Below, in pieces: positions 53,454-64,000 of a DNA stretch of 64,000 bases. The notes beneath the pieces were generated by a model. That model ran no database searches, was not told the DNA's origin, and worked only from the letters and a program-made list of their open reading frames with translations. Location of the stretch: assembly GCF_020176695.1 (NCBI RefSeq), contig NZ_JAIWIA010000027.1, positions 99,881 to 163,880 of the forward strand. The letters run 5' to 3'. Within the stretch, counting starts at the first letter, position 1. The number at the start of each line of letters is the position of its first letter. Origin of the DNA: Massilia sp. MS-15 (lineage in GTDB: Bacteria; Pseudomonadota; Gammaproteobacteria; Burkholderiales; Burkholderiaceae_D). Made by a program: the position numbers and the translations under genes.

Positions 53454-54247
53454 GCGCGCTCCCCGCGTACCCACGCCACCGCGGCGGCGCTCATGTCCGC
53501 CAGCAGCGGCTGCACCTCGGCCGCCACCTCCGGGCGGTAGTCGAAGGGCGCCGCCTCGTTCATGTACAGGCACTGGCACATCTCGAGCTGGATCGCATGC
53601 ACGCCCTGGCCCGGCTGGCCGTAGTGGCGCGTGATGTGGCCGCCCTTGAAGCGGCCGTTGACGGCGATGCTGAAACGGTCCTGGGCGCGCGCCACGCCCA
53701 CCACCGCCTGTTCCAGCCCCGGCGCGCACGACTTGCCGTCGGCGGTGCCGAAGTTCAGGTCGGGCAGGCGCCCCTCGAAGAAGCGCGGCACGCGCGATGC
53801 GATGGAATGGGCATCCCACAGCACGACGCGGCCGAATTCGGCCTTCAGTCGCGCCAGCTCGGCACGCAGCTGCGCGTGGTAGGGCATCCAGTAGCGCTCC
53901 AGGCGGCGCCGCACTTCCGCTTCGTCAGGCGCCCGGCCCGGCAGGTAGAGGCGCTCGCGGCCGAAGGTGTCGACCGGGCACAGGCCGGTGGTGTCCATGC
54001 CCGGGTACAGGTTGGTGTTCTCCGGCGGGCGGTTCAGGTCGATCAGGTAGCGCGACCAGCGCGCCGAGATGGTGGACACCCCCATCTCTTCCAGAAAACC
54101 GTACAGTTCGGGCAGGTGCCAGTCGGTGTCGGCGCGCGCGCGCGCGCAGGGCGCCATCGCGCTTGCCACCTCGTCCGGGATGTCGGTGCCCGCGTGCGGC
54201 ATCGACACGAGCATGGGGAGCCTGCCTGCCTTGAACCGGAAATCCAT
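53450..54247 (-). CDS. hutG: N-formylglutamate deformylase
   Basis: Removes formate from N-formyl-glutamate to give glutamate, ending the pathway. The 265-residue HutG/AstE-like protein begins VSMPHAGTDIPDEVA and has the metal site region VVLWDAHSIASRVP. It contains GGHITRHYGQPGQGVHAIQLEM. It overlaps hutF by four bases and lies 28 bases after hutH. Confidence 0.94.
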   Translation of the reverse strand: MDFRFKAGRLPMLVSMPHAGTDIPDEVASAMAPCARARADTDWHLPELYGFLEEMGVSTISARWSRYLIDLNRPPENTNLYPGMDTTGLCPVDTFGRERLYLPGRAPDEAEVRRRLERYWMPYHAQLRAELARLKAEFGRVVLWDAHSIASRVPRFFEGRLPDLNFGTADGKSCAPGLEQAVVGVARAQDRFSIAVNGRFKGGHITRHYGQPGQGVHAIQLEMCQCLYMNEAAPFDYRPEVAAEVQPLLADMSAAAVAWVRGERA

Positions 54248-54275
54248 TGCCTCTCCTGATAGGTAAGTACGATGC

Positions 54276-55844
54276 TTAAGGGTGCAGTACGGTGAACAGT
54301 TCCTTGATTGATGCGGACAGCTCGCCGTTCACCACCATCACGCGCGCGGCCTCGATGTCGGGCGCGAAGAAGCGGTCCGCGTCATACGGCGCCACCCGCC
54401 CGCGCAGCTGGGCGTGCACGTGCTCGAGGTGCTCGGAACTGCGCAGGGGGCGGTGGAATTCGATGCCCTGCGCCGCCGCCAGCAGCTCGATGCCCAGGAT
54501 GACCGAGGTATTGTGCGCCATCTGGCCGAGACGGCGCGCCGCGAAGGTGGCCATGCTGACGTGGTCTTCCTGATTGGCCGAGGTCGGCAGGCTGTCGACG
54601 CTGGCCGGATGGGCCAGCGACTTGTTTTCCGAGGCCAGCGCGGCGGCCGTGACGTGGGCGATCATGAAGCCCGAGTTCAGGCCCGGCTCCTTCACCAGGA
54701 AGGCGGGAAGGCCGGACAGGTTGGCGTCGATCAGCAGCGCGATGCGGCGCTCGGACAGCGCGCCGATCTCGGCGATGGCCAGGGCCAGGGTGTCGGCCGC
54801 AAAGGCCACCGGCTCGGCGTGGAAGTTGCCGCCCGAGAGGATGACGCCGGACGCGGCGTCATCCGGCGCCCCCGGGAACAGCAGCGGGTTGTCGGTGACG
54901 GCATTCGCCTCGATCAGGAGGGTGCGGCCGGCATTCGCGATCAGGTCCATCGCGGCGCCCATCACCTGCGGCTGGCAGCGCAGGCTGTACGGGTCCTGCA
55001 CGCGCTCGTCGCCCACCAGGTGCGAGGCGCGGATCGCGCTGCCCCGCACCAGCTCGCGGTAGATGCCGGCCGCGGCGATCTGGCCCGGCTGGCCGCGCAC
55101 CGCGTGGATGCGGGCGTCGAAAGGCGCGTCGCTGCCGCGCGCGGCGTCCACCGACAGCGCCCCCGCCACCATGCCCGCCTCGAGCAGGCGCTCGGCCATG
55201 AACAGGCCGTGCAGGGCCAGCGCGGTCGACACTTGCGTGCCGTTGATCAGGGCCAGGCCTTCCTTGGCGGCCAGGGTGACCGGTTCGATGCCGGCGGCGG
55301 CCAGGGCGGCACTGGCCTCGACCAGTTCGCCCTGGTAACGCACCGGTCCCACGCCCAGCATGGCCAGGGTCATGTGGGCCAGCGGCGCCAGGTCGCCCGA
55401 GGCGCCCACCGAGCCCTGGCTCGGGATGGCCGGCATGATGCCCGCGTTGTACAGGGCGATCAGGGTCTCGATGATCAGGGGCCGCACGCCCGAGTAGCCG
55501 CGCGCCAGGCTGCCGATCTTGGTCAGCACGATCAGGCGCACGATGTTGTCGGCGATGAGTTCACCGGTGCCCACCGCGTGCGACAGGATCAGGTTGCGCT
55601 GCAGCGCCGCCAGCTGGTCGTTCGGGATGTGGGCCTTGGCCAGGATGCCGAAGCCGGTGTTGATGCCATAGGCCGGGTCGCCCTTGGCCGTGATGGTCTC
55701 GACCAGCGCGCAGGAGGCCTTGACGGGCTCCCAGGCGTCCGGGACGAGGCGCAGCGGCACGTGGGCGGCCCAGACGGCGCGCAGGTCGGCCAGCTGGAGC
55801 GCGCCGGGTTGCAGGGTGAGGTGGTGGTGGTGCGAGTCGTTCAT
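54276..55844 (-). CDS. hutH: histidine ammonia-lyase
   Basis: Deaminates histidine to urocanate. The 522-residue protein has the self-cyclising Ala-Ser-Gly (148-150, in [14 protein letters not shown]) that forms the MIO prosthetic group. YGINTGFG, and a downstream [11 protein letters not shown], are also as expected. A natural His run (residues 5-8) stands at the N-terminus. The gap to hutU is 19 bases. Confidence 0.97.
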   Translation of the reverse strand: MNDSHHHHLTLQPGALQLADLRAVWAAHVPLRLVPDAWEPVKASCALVETITAKGDPAYGINTGFGILAKAHIPNDQLAALQRNLILSHAVGTGELIADNIVRLIVLTKIGSLARGYSGVRPLIIETLIALYNAGIMPAIPSQGSVGASGDLAPLAHMTLAMLGVGPVRYQGELVEASAALAAAGIEPVTLAAKEGLALINGTQVSTALALHGLFMAERLLEAGMVAGALSVDAARGSDAPFDARIHAVRGQPGQIAAAGIYRELVRGSAIRASHLVGDERVQDPYSLRCQPQVMGAAMDLIANAGRTLLIEANAVTDNPLLFPGAPDDAASGVILSGGNFHAEPVAFAADTLALAIAEIGALSERRIALLIDANLSGLPAFLVKEPGLNSGFMIAHVTAAALASENKSLAHPASVDSLPTSANQEDHVSMATFAARRLGQMAHNTSVILGIELLAAAQGIEFHRPLRSSEHLEHVHAQLRGRVAPYDADRFFAPDIEAARVMVVNGELSASIKELFTVLHP

Positions 55845-55863
55845 GTCGAATGCTGCCTTGGTA

Positions 55864-57567
<1,704 letters not shown>

Positions 57568-57594
57568 GGCGGCTCCTGGTTGGAATCTGCGATG

Positions 57595-57623
57595 AGTCTA
57601 GGTTGTCTATACAACCAAGTCAA
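57595..57623 (-). promoter_or_regulatory. hut operon promoter with HutC-type operator in the spacer
   Basis: On the minus strand TTGACT (-35, 57618-57623) and TAGACT (-10, 57595-57600) stand 17 bases apart. The spacer holds the perfect palindrome GGTTGT-ATAG-ACAACC (57601-57616). HutC is known to bind palindromes of the TTGTATATACAA type, so bound repressor would block polymerase. The regulator gene hutC lies 3.1 kb away on the other side of two genes. Confidence 0.75.
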
Positions 57624-57652
57624 TCCATTTATTCGATGGCCTGGATGCCTTT

Positions 57653-57682
57653 GTGGGGTGGGCGGGTTTGCTACCCACGCAT
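57653..57682 (+). repeat. REP-like palindrome, copy 7
   Basis: GTGGGGTGGGCGGG...CCCACGCATCCA, a partly decayed copy. Together with copy 8, it forms an inverted pair between the hutU promoter and the amidohydrolase end. Confidence 0.6.
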
Positions 57683-57691
57683 CCACTGTTC

Positions 57692-57725
57692 GGACGCGTG
57701 GGCAGGAAACCTGCCCACCCTACGG
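57692..57725 (-). repeat. REP-like palindrome, copy 8
   Basis: GGACGCGTGGGCAGG-AAA-CCTGCCCACCCTACGG, in the opposite orientation to copy 7. It lies upstream of the hut promoter and beyond the 3' end of the amidohydrolase. Confidence 0.7.
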
Positions 57726-57747
57726 TGATCTCAGCTCGCTCCGCTCC

Positions 57748-59427
57748 TCACTTCTTGAACACCTGCCTGCCGCCGACCCAGGTTTCCAGCACGCCGGTCT
57801 TGAAGATGTCATAGGTCGGGATGCGGAACAGGTCGCGGTCGATCACGATGAAATCGGCCTGCTTGCCCGCTTCCAGCGAACCCAGGCTGTTTTCCTGGTG
57901 GCCGGCGTAGGCCGCATCCAGCGTGAAGCAGCGGAAGGCTTCCTTGAGCGACATCGCCTGGTTCGGATACCAGCCCGCCACCGGCTGGCCGGCATGGTCC
58001 ATGCGGGTGACAGCGGCGTGGATGCCGAAGAACGGATTCGGCGACTCCACCGGGAAGTCGGAACCGCAGGCGATGCGCGAGCCCTGGTGCAGGAAGCTGC
58101 GCCAGGCGTAGGCGCCCTTGATGCGTTCCGGGCCGACCCGGGTCTCGGCCATGTTCTTGTCCGAGGTGGCGTGGGTCGGCTGCATCGAGGGGATGATGCC
58201 GAGGCGCTGGAAGCGCGGGATGTCCTGCGCCGCCACCACCTGGGCGTGCTCGATGCGGTGGCGCTGGGCCTCGCTCTTCGTCGCTTTGAGTTCCTTCCGG
58301 TAGATGTCGAGGATCTGCTTGTTGCCGGCGTCGCCGATCGCGTGCACGTTGACCTGGTAGCCCTTGCGCATGGCCTTGGTCATCATCGCGTCCATCTGCG
58401 CGCTCTTGAAGAACAGCAGGCCGTGCGAATGCGGCTCGTCGCTGTAGGGCTTGATCAGCGCGGCGCCGCGGCTGCCCAGCGCGCCGTCCGAATACAGCTT
58501 CACGGCGCGCAGCGCGTACATGCCGTCGCCGTAGTCGCGCAGCGGACCATTTTTTGCCAGCTGGTCAAAATCCGCGCCGGTGCCACCGATCATGGCGTAG
58601 ATGCGCGCGCTGAGTTTCTTCTTGTCCGCATAATCGCGGTACAGGCGGTCTTCCTGCACGCCGACGCCGGCGTCGTGCACGGCGGTCAGGCCGACGCGCG
58701 CCATTTCCCCCAGCGCGCGGTCGAGCATGACGCGGCCTTCGGCCTCGGTCTGGGCCGGCATCACCCTGGTCACCAGTTCCTGCGCCGCGTCGACCAGCAC
58801 GCCGGTGGCTTCGCCGTTCGCATCGCGCATGATCTTGCCGCCGGCCGGATCGGGAGTCGCCTTCGTGATGCCGGCCAGCGCCAGCGTGCGGCTGTTGGCC
58901 CAGCCGGCATGGCCGTCCACGCGTTCCAGCCACACGGGGCGGTCGGCGACGATGGCATCGAGTTCGGCGGCGGTCGGGAAGCGGCCCAGTTTCCAGTTCT
59001 CCTGGTTCCAGCCGCGCCCGCGAATCCAGGCGTGACCCGCATTCGCCTTGGCATACGCGGCGATCGCCCCGGTCGCCGCCGCCAGCGAGGTGGTAGCGGA
59101 CAGGTCGAGCTGGGTCAGTTGCTGGCCGAGGCCGAACACGTGGCCGTGGGCGTCGATCAGGCCGGGCAGCACGGTGCGTCCGCCCATGTCGACCTGGCGC
59201 GCATTCTTCGCCTTCGCCGCCACCTCGGCCTGGGTGCCGACGGCCGTGATGCGTCCGCGCTCGTCGAAGGCCAGTGCGCTGAACTGCACCAGTTCTCCCT
59301 TGCCGTTCAGGGTGTAGCCGTTGGCATTCGTGATGATGGTATCGGCATGCGCTGGCGCGAACACACCGAGGACGCCGAGGCCGGCGAGGACGATCAGGGA
59401 AGACAGGGGGGACGGGCGCGCGCGCAT
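57748..59427 (-). CDS. exported amidohydrolase (YtcJ-like)
   Basis: A 559-residue amidohydrolase with a signal peptide (cut near PAHAD, about residue 28). The metal site includes GLIDAHGHVFGLG. Other family segments are HAWIRGRGWNQENW, VNVHAIGDAGNKQ, RIEHAQVVAAQD and IACGSDFPVESPNP. It resembles the YtcJ/NfdA group that cleaves N-acyl or N-formyl compounds. Placed between the hut genes and ada, it might deacylate an extracytoplasmic substrate, but a histidine link is unproven. Confidence 0.87.
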   Translation of the reverse strand: MRARPSPLSSLIVLAGLGVLGVFAPAHADTIITNANGYTLNGKGELVQFSALAFDERGRITAVGTQAEVAAKAKNARQVDMGGRTVLPGLIDAHGHVFGLGQQLTQLDLSATTSLAAATGAIAAYAKANAGHAWIRGRGWNQENWKLGRFPTAAELDAIVADRPVWLERVDGHAGWANSRTLALAGITKATPDPAGGKIMRDANGEATGVLVDAAQELVTRVMPAQTEAEGRVMLDRALGEMARVGLTAVHDAGVGVQEDRLYRDYADKKKLSARIYAMIGGTGADFDQLAKNGPLRDYGDGMYALRAVKLYSDGALGSRGAALIKPYSDEPHSHGLLFFKSAQMDAMMTKAMRKGYQVNVHAIGDAGNKQILDIYRKELKATKSEAQRHRIEHAQVVAAQDIPRFQRLGIIPSMQPTHATSDKNMAETRVGPERIKGAYAWRSFLHQGSRIACGSDFPVESPNPFFGIHAAVTRMDHAGQPVAGWYPNQAMSLKEAFRCFTLDAAYAGHQENSLGSLEAGKQADFIVIDRDLFRIPTYDIFKTGVLETWVGGRQVFKK

Positions 59428-59496
59428 GCTGTTGGATTCTCCGTTGGGTTGGGCGATCCGCGCCTCGCAGGCGCGGCACGGAGAGTGTATAGAAAT

Positions 59497-60588
59497 TCAA
59501 GGAAGGGGCATAGCGGCGCCTGCGGCTGCGGCTTCGCGCTCGAGCAGCGTGCGCTTGCGCGCGATCCCCCAGCGGTAGCCGGACAGCGCCCCGTCGGTGC
59601 GTACCACCCGGTGGCAGGGAATCGCCACCGCCACCGGATTGGCGGCGCAGGCGCCCGCCACCGCGCGCGCCGCGGCCGGCATGCCGAGGCGCTCGGCCAG
59701 TTCGCGGTAGCTGACCGTGGCCCCGGCCGGCACTGCGCGCAGCGCTTCCCATACCCGCTGCTGGAAGGCGGTGCCGCGCACGTCGAGCGGCAGTCCGAGC
59801 CCGAGGCGGGGCGCCTCGACGAAGCCCACCACCTGGGCCACCGTCTGCTCGAACGCCGGCTCCGCGCCCACCAGCTCGGCGCGCGGAAAGCGCCGCTGCA
59901 GGTCGTGCAGCAGCGGTTCCGGCTCGTCGCCGATCAGGATCGCGCAGATCCCCTTGCCGGTGCTGGCCACCAGGATCGCGCCGAGCGAACAGCCGGCCAG
60001 CGCGAAGCGGATGGTCTCGCCCTGGCCGCCGGCGCGGTAGCGGCCCGGCGTCATGCCGAGCGCGCCGGTAGTGGCCGCATAGAAGCGCGCGCTGGAACCG
60101 AAGCCGGCCTCGTACAGCGCCTCGGTCACGCTGGGCGCTGCGGCCAGGCCCTGGCGCAGGCGCGCCGCGCGCCGCGCCTGCGCATAGGCTTTCGGCGTGA
60201 TCCCGGTATGTGCCTTGAACAGGCGGTGGAAGTGGAAGCGGCTCAGTCCTGCCGCCTGCGCCAGGCTGTCCAGGCCGGGGGCGCCGTCCCCGGCGTCGAC
60301 CTGCGCGTCGATCAGGCGGCAGGCGCGCGCCACGGCCGCGGCCTGGCGCTCGGCCAGCGGCGGCTGCGCCGGCTGGCAGCGCAGGCAGGCGCGAAAGCCC
60401 GCCGCCTCGGCCGCCGCCGGGCTGGCGTGGAACGCGACGTTCGCGCGCCGCGCCGGGCGCGAGGGACAGGAGGGCCGGCAATACACCCCGGTGCTGCGCA
60501 CCGAGTAGCAGAACTGGCCGTCGGCGGCCCGGTCGCGGCGCTGCACCGCGGCCCAGCGCGCCTCGTCGGTATCGAACAGTGTGGTCAT
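59497..60588 (-). CDS. ada: Ada: methylated-DNA methyltransferase and adaptive-response regulator
   Basis: A 363-residue bifunctional repair protein and activator. The N-terminal zinc domain has Cys37 and Cys41 with Cys68 and Cys71 (the Cys that takes methyl groups from phosphotriesters is among the first pair). AraC-type helices follow (LDSLAQAAGLSRFHFHRLFK). The C-terminal O6-methylguanine methyltransferase has the active PCHR at about 324-327. It is divergent from hutC. Confidence 0.95.
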   Translation of the reverse strand: MTTLFDTDEARWAAVQRRDRAADGQFCYSVRSTGVYCRPSCPSRPARRANVAFHASPAAAEAAGFRACLRCQPAQPPLAERQAAAVARACRLIDAQVDAGDGAPGLDSLAQAAGLSRFHFHRLFKAHTGITPKAYAQARRAARLRQGLAAAPSVTEALYEAGFGSSARFYAATTGALGMTPGRYRAGGQGETIRFALAGCSLGAILVASTGKGICAILIGDEPEPLLHDLQRRFPRAELVGAEPAFEQTVAQVVGFVEAPRLGLGLPLDVRGTAFQQRVWEALRAVPAGATVSYRELAERLGMPAAARAVAGACAANPVAVAIPCHRVVRTDGALSGYRWGIARKRTLLEREAAAAGAAMPLP

Positions 60589-60737
60589 GGCAGTCGTGAA
60601 AAATGGGAAGTACGGCCAGCCTAGCCGCGCGCCGGGCCGGCGTCACTCCGGGTCTTGCTTTCGAATCACCGTCAGGGCGCGGTGCTAGAATCCGGTGTCG
60701 CGGCATGTCGCCGCGCCATGCCTTCCCGGAGAGTAGT

Positions 60738-61454
60738 TTGGAAGAACCGAACGCGCAAGACAGCACGCCCATTTTCCAGCGCATCAAGGATTACCTGGCC
60801 GGCGAAATCGCGTCCGGACGCTGGAAGGAAGGCGAGCTGGTGCCGTCCGAGCAGGCCCTGGTGCGCCAGTTCGGCGTCTCGCGCATGACCGTCAACCGCG
60901 CCGTGCGCGAGCTGACCGCGGAGCAGGTGCTGGTGCGGCGCCAGGGGGCCGGCACCTATGTGGCGCCGCAGAAGTACCAGGCGACCCTGGTCGAGATCCG
61001 CAACATCGCCGACGAGATCCGCGCGCGCGGGCGCGCCCACCGCAGCCAGCTGCGCCTGCTGCGCGAAGAAACCGCCAGCGAAGAACTGGCCAGCGCCTTC
61101 GAGCTGGCGCCGGGCGCGCCGCTGTACCACTCGGTGATCGTGCACTTCGAGAACGAGGCCCCGGTCCAGGTGGAAGACCGCTGGGTCAATCCGGCCTGCG
61201 CCCCGTACTACCTGGAGCAGGACTTCGGCGCCATCACGCCGAACGAGCACCTGATGGCGGCCGCGCCGCTGCAGGGGGCGACCTACGCCATCGAGGCCCA
61301 GCCGGCGCCGCCCGAGGTGGCCGCCATGCTGGCGATCGGCGCCGGCCAGGCCTGCCTGGTGCTGCGCCGCCGCACCACCTCGGGCGGACGGGTCGCTTCG
61401 GTGGCCACGATGTGGCATCCAGGCCACTTGGCGCGCTTTACCGGCAGTGTTTGA
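60738..61454 (+). CDS. hutC: histidine utilisation repressor HutC (GntR family)
   Basis: Represses the hut operon; urocanate releases it in studied cases. The product is 238 residues with a GntR helix-turn-helix (SGRWKEGELVPSEQALVRQFGVSRMTVN, shown in two parts: EGELVPSEQAL and VSRMTVNRAVREL) and a UTRA domain (about 90-235). The TTG at 60738 is chosen because GGAGAG lies at 60728-60733; an in-frame ATG at 60705 is possible and would add 11 residues. The gene is divergent from ada and 3.1 kb from the operon it should control. Confidence 0.88.
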   Translation: MEEPNAQDSTPIFQRIKDYLAGEIASGRWKEGELVPSEQALVRQFGVSRMTVNRAVRELTAEQVLVRRQGAGTYVAPQKYQATLVEIRNIADEIRARGRAHRSQLRLLREETASEELASAFELAPGAPLYHSVIVHFENEAPVQVEDRWVNPACAPYYLEQDFGAITPNEHLMAAAPLQGATYAIEAQPAPPEVAAMLAIGAGQACLVLRRRTTSGGRVASVATMWHPGHLARFTGSV

Positions 61455-61501
61455 GCGGGCACCCGTTCAATATCTCCACCGGCAGGGAAAACTTCGCCAT
61501 A

Positions 61502-61933
61502 ATGGCTACCATCCCAATGCCCTGCCCCCGCATGAATCCACCTTTTCCACCCGTGCCGCGCCGCGTGCTGCTGCTCGACGACGACCGCTTCATGCTCGAG
61601 GTGCTGCGCGACATGTTCGATGCGCTGGACGCGGGCAGCGGGCCGTTCGAGATCCATGCCGAATCCGACGCCCGGCGCGCGCTGGCGATCCTGCCGCGGC
61701 ATGCGCCCGAGCTCCTGATCTGCGACCTGTCCATGCCGGACATGGATGGCATCGAGTTCCTGCAGGCCGCGGCCAGGCAGGGTTTCCGCGGCCGGGTGGT
61801 CGTGGTGTCCGGCCTGGAAGACGGAGTGCGCCATGCCGCCACCGCGCTGGCGCGCGTGCTCGGGCTGCAGGTGGCGGGGGCCTTTCGCAAGCCGCTCGGG
61901 ATCGAACAATTGCAGCTGGCAATGCGATGTTGA
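61502..61933 (+). CDS. single-domain response regulator
   Basis: A 143-residue CheY-like receiver with no output domain. The acidic pair is Asp26-Asp27-Asp28 in RVLLLDDDRF, the phospho-acceptor Asp75 in LLICDLSMPDMDG, Ser103 (switch) and Lys130 (FRKPLG). The partner kinase is not in the window. The first ten residues are not conserved; a start at the ATG 61532 is possible. It follows hutC by 47 bases, but no functional link is seen. Confidence 0.85.
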   Translation: MATIPMPCPRMNPPFPPVPRRVLLLDDDRFMLEVLRDMFDALDAGSGPFEIHAESDARRALAILPRHAPELLICDLSMPDMDGIEFLQAAARQGFRGRVVVVSGLEDGVRHAATALARVLGLQVAGAFRKPLGIEQLQLAMRC

Positions 61934-62158
61934 GATTTTGTACAAACCGGCCCACACTTTTTGAAAAAATGGGGTATTATTCGGCACATCCCCGCCTGAC
62001 ACCCCCTTGTCGTCCTTCCAGATTGAATTTGCACACAGTGCCTCCACCATTGTGTAGCAGCTGATTATTCAATGAGCAGGCACGGAAGCCGGCCGGGTTC
62101 ACGCAGACCAGCCGTGGCCGCCAGGCGTACCTTGATCCTTACCTCTTTTGAGGAACAT
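61934..62158 (+). other. gap upstream of trxA
   Basis: 225 bases with a TATTAT (61975-61980) that may be a -10, and an A-rich run just before it. No gene was seen. The trxA ribosome site (TTTTGAGGAAC) is at its 3' end. Confidence 0.35.
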
Positions 62159-62485
62159 ATGAGCGAAAACATTAAACACATCACCGATGCAAACTTCGAT
62201 GCCGAAGTGCTCAAGTCCGAGCGCCCGGTCCTGGTCGACTTCTGGGCCGAGTGGTGCGGTCCGTGCAAGATGATTGCACCGATCCTGGAAGAAGTCGCCA
62301 AGCAGTACGAAGGCAAGCTGGTGGTGGCCAAGGTCGACGTCGATGCCAACCAGGCCGTGCCTGCCCAGTTCGGCATTCGCGGTATTCCGACGCTGATCCT
62401 GTTCAAGGATGGTGTGGCAGCGGCGCAAAAGGTCGGCGCCATGGCCAAGGGCCAGCTTGTTCAGTTTATCGACAGCAACATCTGA
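62159..62485 (+). CDS. trxA: thioredoxin 1
   Basis: Small disulfide reductase of the cytosol. The 108 residues are the right length. The active site is WCGPC (Cys33 and Cys36 in [14 protein letters not shown]). The cis-Pro loop [11 protein letters not shown] and conserved GAMAKGQL are present. GAGGAAC precedes the ATG. It is directly followed by rho, an arrangement common in proteobacteria. Confidence 0.97.
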   Translation: MSENIKHITDANFDAEVLKSERPVLVDFWAEWCGPCKMIAPILEEVAKQYEGKLVVAKVDVDANQAVPAQFGIRGIPTLILFKDGVAAAQKVGAMAKGQLVQFIDSNI

Positions 62486-62533
62486 TACTGATACCATAAG
62501 CGGCGGCAGCGCGCCCGCGTTGCCGTCATTGTC

Positions 62534-62559
62534 GGGAAACCTCGGCTCCGGTGTTTCCC
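62534..62559 (+). promoter_or_regulatory. hairpin in the rho leader
   Basis: GGGAAAC and GTTTCCC pair around a 12-base loop, in the 145-base gap between trxA and rho. The rho message in many bacteria is controlled by termination in its leader; this hairpin could be part of that, or of an end to the trxA transcript. No T-tract follows. Confidence 0.4.
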
Positions 62560-62630
62560 AGCTTACATAAATCAACCTCGTAGTTCCCTCCCCTACCTTT
62601 ACTTTCCCGTCACGGGACACCCACACAAAC

Positions 62631-63893
62631 ATGCATTTATCTGAACTGAAGGCAATGCACGTCTCCGCGCTGCTGGAGATGGCCATCGGCCTCGACATCG
62701 ACAACGCAGCCCGCCTGCGCAAGCAGGAACTGATGTTCGCGATCCTGAAGAAGCGCGCCAAGCAGGGCGAACAGATCTTCGGCGACGGCGCCCTCGAAGT
62801 CCTGCCGGACGGCTTCGGCTTCCTGCGCTCGCCGGACGCCAGCTACATGGCCTCGACCGACGACATCTACATCTCGCCGTCGCAGATCCGCCGGTTCAAC
62901 TTGCATACGGGTGACTCGATCGAAGGCGAAGTGCGTACGCCCAAGGACGGCGAGCGCTACTTCGCGCTGGTCAAGGTGGACAAGGTCAACGGCGAGTCGC
63001 CGGAAGCCTCGAAGCACCGCATCCTGTTCGAAAACCTGACCCCGCTGCACCCGAACGAGCCGCTGCGCCTCGAGCGCGACATGAACGGCGCCGAGAACAT
63101 CACCGGCCGCATCGTCGACCTGATCTCGCCGATCGGCAAGGGCCAGCGCGGCCTGCTGGTCGCTTCGCCGAAGTCGGGCAAGTCGGTCATGCTGCAGCAC
63201 ATCGCCCACGCGATCACCGCGAATCACCCGGACGTGACCCTGATCGTGCTCCTGATCGACGAGCGTCCGGAAGAAGTGACCGAGATGCAGCGTTCGGTGC
63301 GTGGCGAAGTGGTCGCCTCTACTTTTGATGAACCGGCCACCCGCCACGTGCAGGTCGCCGAGATGGTGCTGGAAAAGGCCAAGCGCCTGGTCGAGATGAA
63401 GAAGGACGTCGTGATCCTGCTGGACTCGATCACCCGCCTGGCGCGCGCCTACAACACCGTGATCCCGGCCTCGGGCAAGGTGCTGACCGGTGGCGTGGAT
63501 GCCAACGCCCTGCAGCGTCCGAAGCGCTTCTTCGGCGCGGCGCGTAACGTCGAGGAAGGCGGCTCGCTGACCATCGTCGCGACCGCCCTGATCGAGACCG
63601 GCTCTCGCATGGACGACGTCATCTACGAAGAATTCAAGGGCACCGGCAACATGGAAGTGCACCTCGAGCGCCGCCTGGCCGAGAAGCGCGTCTACCCGGC
63701 CATCAACCTGAACAAGTCGGGCACCCGCCGCGAGGAACTCTTGATCAAGCCGGACCAGTTGCAGAAAATCTGGATCCTGCGCAAGCTGCTGTACTCGATG
63801 GACGAGATCGAAGCGATGGAGTTCATCCTCGACAAGATGCGCGCAACCAAAAACAATGTCGAATTCTTTGACATGATGCGCCGCGGCGGCTAA
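62631..63893 (+). CDS. rho: transcription termination factor Rho
   Basis: Hexameric RNA-dependent ATPase that ends transcription. The 420 residues match Rho. The N-terminal RNA-binding cold-shock-like domain (about 50-125) has [15 protein letters not shown]. Walker A is ASPKSGKS (178-185), and Walker B lies in [16 protein letters not shown]. The Q-loop and the arginine-finger segments [23 protein letters not shown] (in two parts: [11 protein letters not shown], and [12 protein letters not shown]) are as usual. Confidence 0.98.
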   Translation: MHLSELKAMHVSALLEMAIGLDIDNAARLRKQELMFAILKKRAKQGEQIFGDGALEVLPDGFGFLRSPDASYMASTDDIYISPSQIRRFNLHTGDSIEGEVRTPKDGERYFALVKVDKVNGESPEASKHRILFENLTPLHPNEPLRLERDMNGAENITGRIVDLISPIGKGQRGLLVASPKSGKSVMLQHIAHAITANHPDVTLIVLLIDERPEEVTEMQRSVRGEVVASTFDEPATRHVQVAEMVLEKAKRLVEMKKDVVILLDSITRLARAYNTVIPASGKVLTGGVDANALQRPKRFFGAARNVEEGGSLTIVATALIETGSRMDDVIYEEFKGTGNMEVHLERRLAEKRVYPAINLNKSGTRREELLIKPDQLQKIWILRKLLYSMDEIEAMEFILDKMRATKNNVEFFDMMRRGG

Positions 63894-63920
63894 ACCGACG
63901 CAGCGTGTTGCGCGACAGAG

Positions 63921-63948
63921 GGCGGCCTGCGGGCCGCCTTTTTCTTTT
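63921..63948 (+). terminator. Rho-independent terminator after rho
   Basis: GGCGGCC and GGCCGCC form a seven-base stem with a four-base loop (TGCG), followed by TTTTTCTTTT. It is 27 bases after the rho stop. Confidence 0.9.
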
Positions 63949-64000
63949 GTACGCTAATGTGGATATAAAACAGTCGGAAGATGTCCGCCGACATAACCAA

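Noticed and set aside
60589..60737. A HutC operator in front of hutC or ada
   Set aside because: No GTTGT...ACAAC palindrome was found there; only a weak TAGAAT -10-like hexamer.

Overview
The window is GC-rich and densely coded, with a linkage typical of a betaproteobacterium of the order Burkholderiales. The best guess is an Oxalobacteraceae of the Massilia type. That is inferred from gene order (trxA-rho, pmbA/darP/mog, a ceo/bpe-like efflux operon with an llpE-like gene), an orphan PEP-CTERM protein and the protein sequences; no database search was possible. Every part looks chromosomal: no transposase, integrase, phage gene, CRISPR array, rRNA or tRNA was recognised. The only repeats seen are a dispersed REP-like palindrome family and short tandem repeats.

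Layout. 1-4.8 kb: a cut-off secreted protein, argH, rsgA, a HAD phosphatase, a KTSC-domain protein and a cupin. 4.8-17.6 kb: a complete-looking phenylacetate catabolic operon on the minus strand (paaA-B-C-D-E-G-H-I-K-J-Y-Z) with the repressor gene paaX divergent. PaaK makes phenylacetyl-CoA, PaaABCDE epoxidises it, PaaG isomerises the epoxide to the oxepin, PaaZ opens and oxidises the ring, PaaJ and PaaH carry out beta-oxidation-like steps, and PaaI/PaaY are thioesterases that rescue CoA. No paaF hydratase is present. 17.6-24.2 kb: a cytosolic M14 carboxypeptidase, small proteins, pmbA, darP, mog, a carboxylesterase and a fumarylacetoacetase-family hydrolase.

24.2-29.5 kb: a respiratory locus with two minus-strand cytochromes c facing a plus-strand set: a cytochrome c lipoprotein, a caa3-type subunit II carrying a heme c, a fused subunit I+III, and a small membrane protein. 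Its subunit I departs from the classical A1 oxidases at proton-channel positions. 29.5-39.6 kb: mixed genes, namely a sorbosone-dehydrogenase-like lipoprotein, a PEP-CTERM protein, an acyltransferase-3/SGNH enzyme, a secreted Cache protein next to a chemoreceptor, two DNA base-excision glycosylases, an HDOD protein and a transglutaminase/TPR lipoprotein.

39.6-48.0 kb: an RND efflux operon (small CxxC protein, degenerate hydrolase, adaptor, permease, outer-membrane factor) with a divergent LysR regulator behind a perfect 26-bp palindrome, ending at a strong terminator. 48.0-50.0 kb: an Mpo1-like protein, a DMT exporter and a GNAT acetyltransferase. 50.0-61.5 kb: histidine utilisation (hutU-H-G-F-D-I, the formimidoylglutamate deiminase/deformylase route), with a HutC-type operator placed in the promoter spacer. 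An amidohydrolase and ada separate it from hutC. 61.5-64 kb: a single-domain response regulator, trxA and rho with its terminator.

No wholly new multi-gene system was found. The least ordinary parts are the variant oxidase, the efflux operon's degenerate hydrolase and small first gene, the Cache/chemoreceptor pair and the repeat family.
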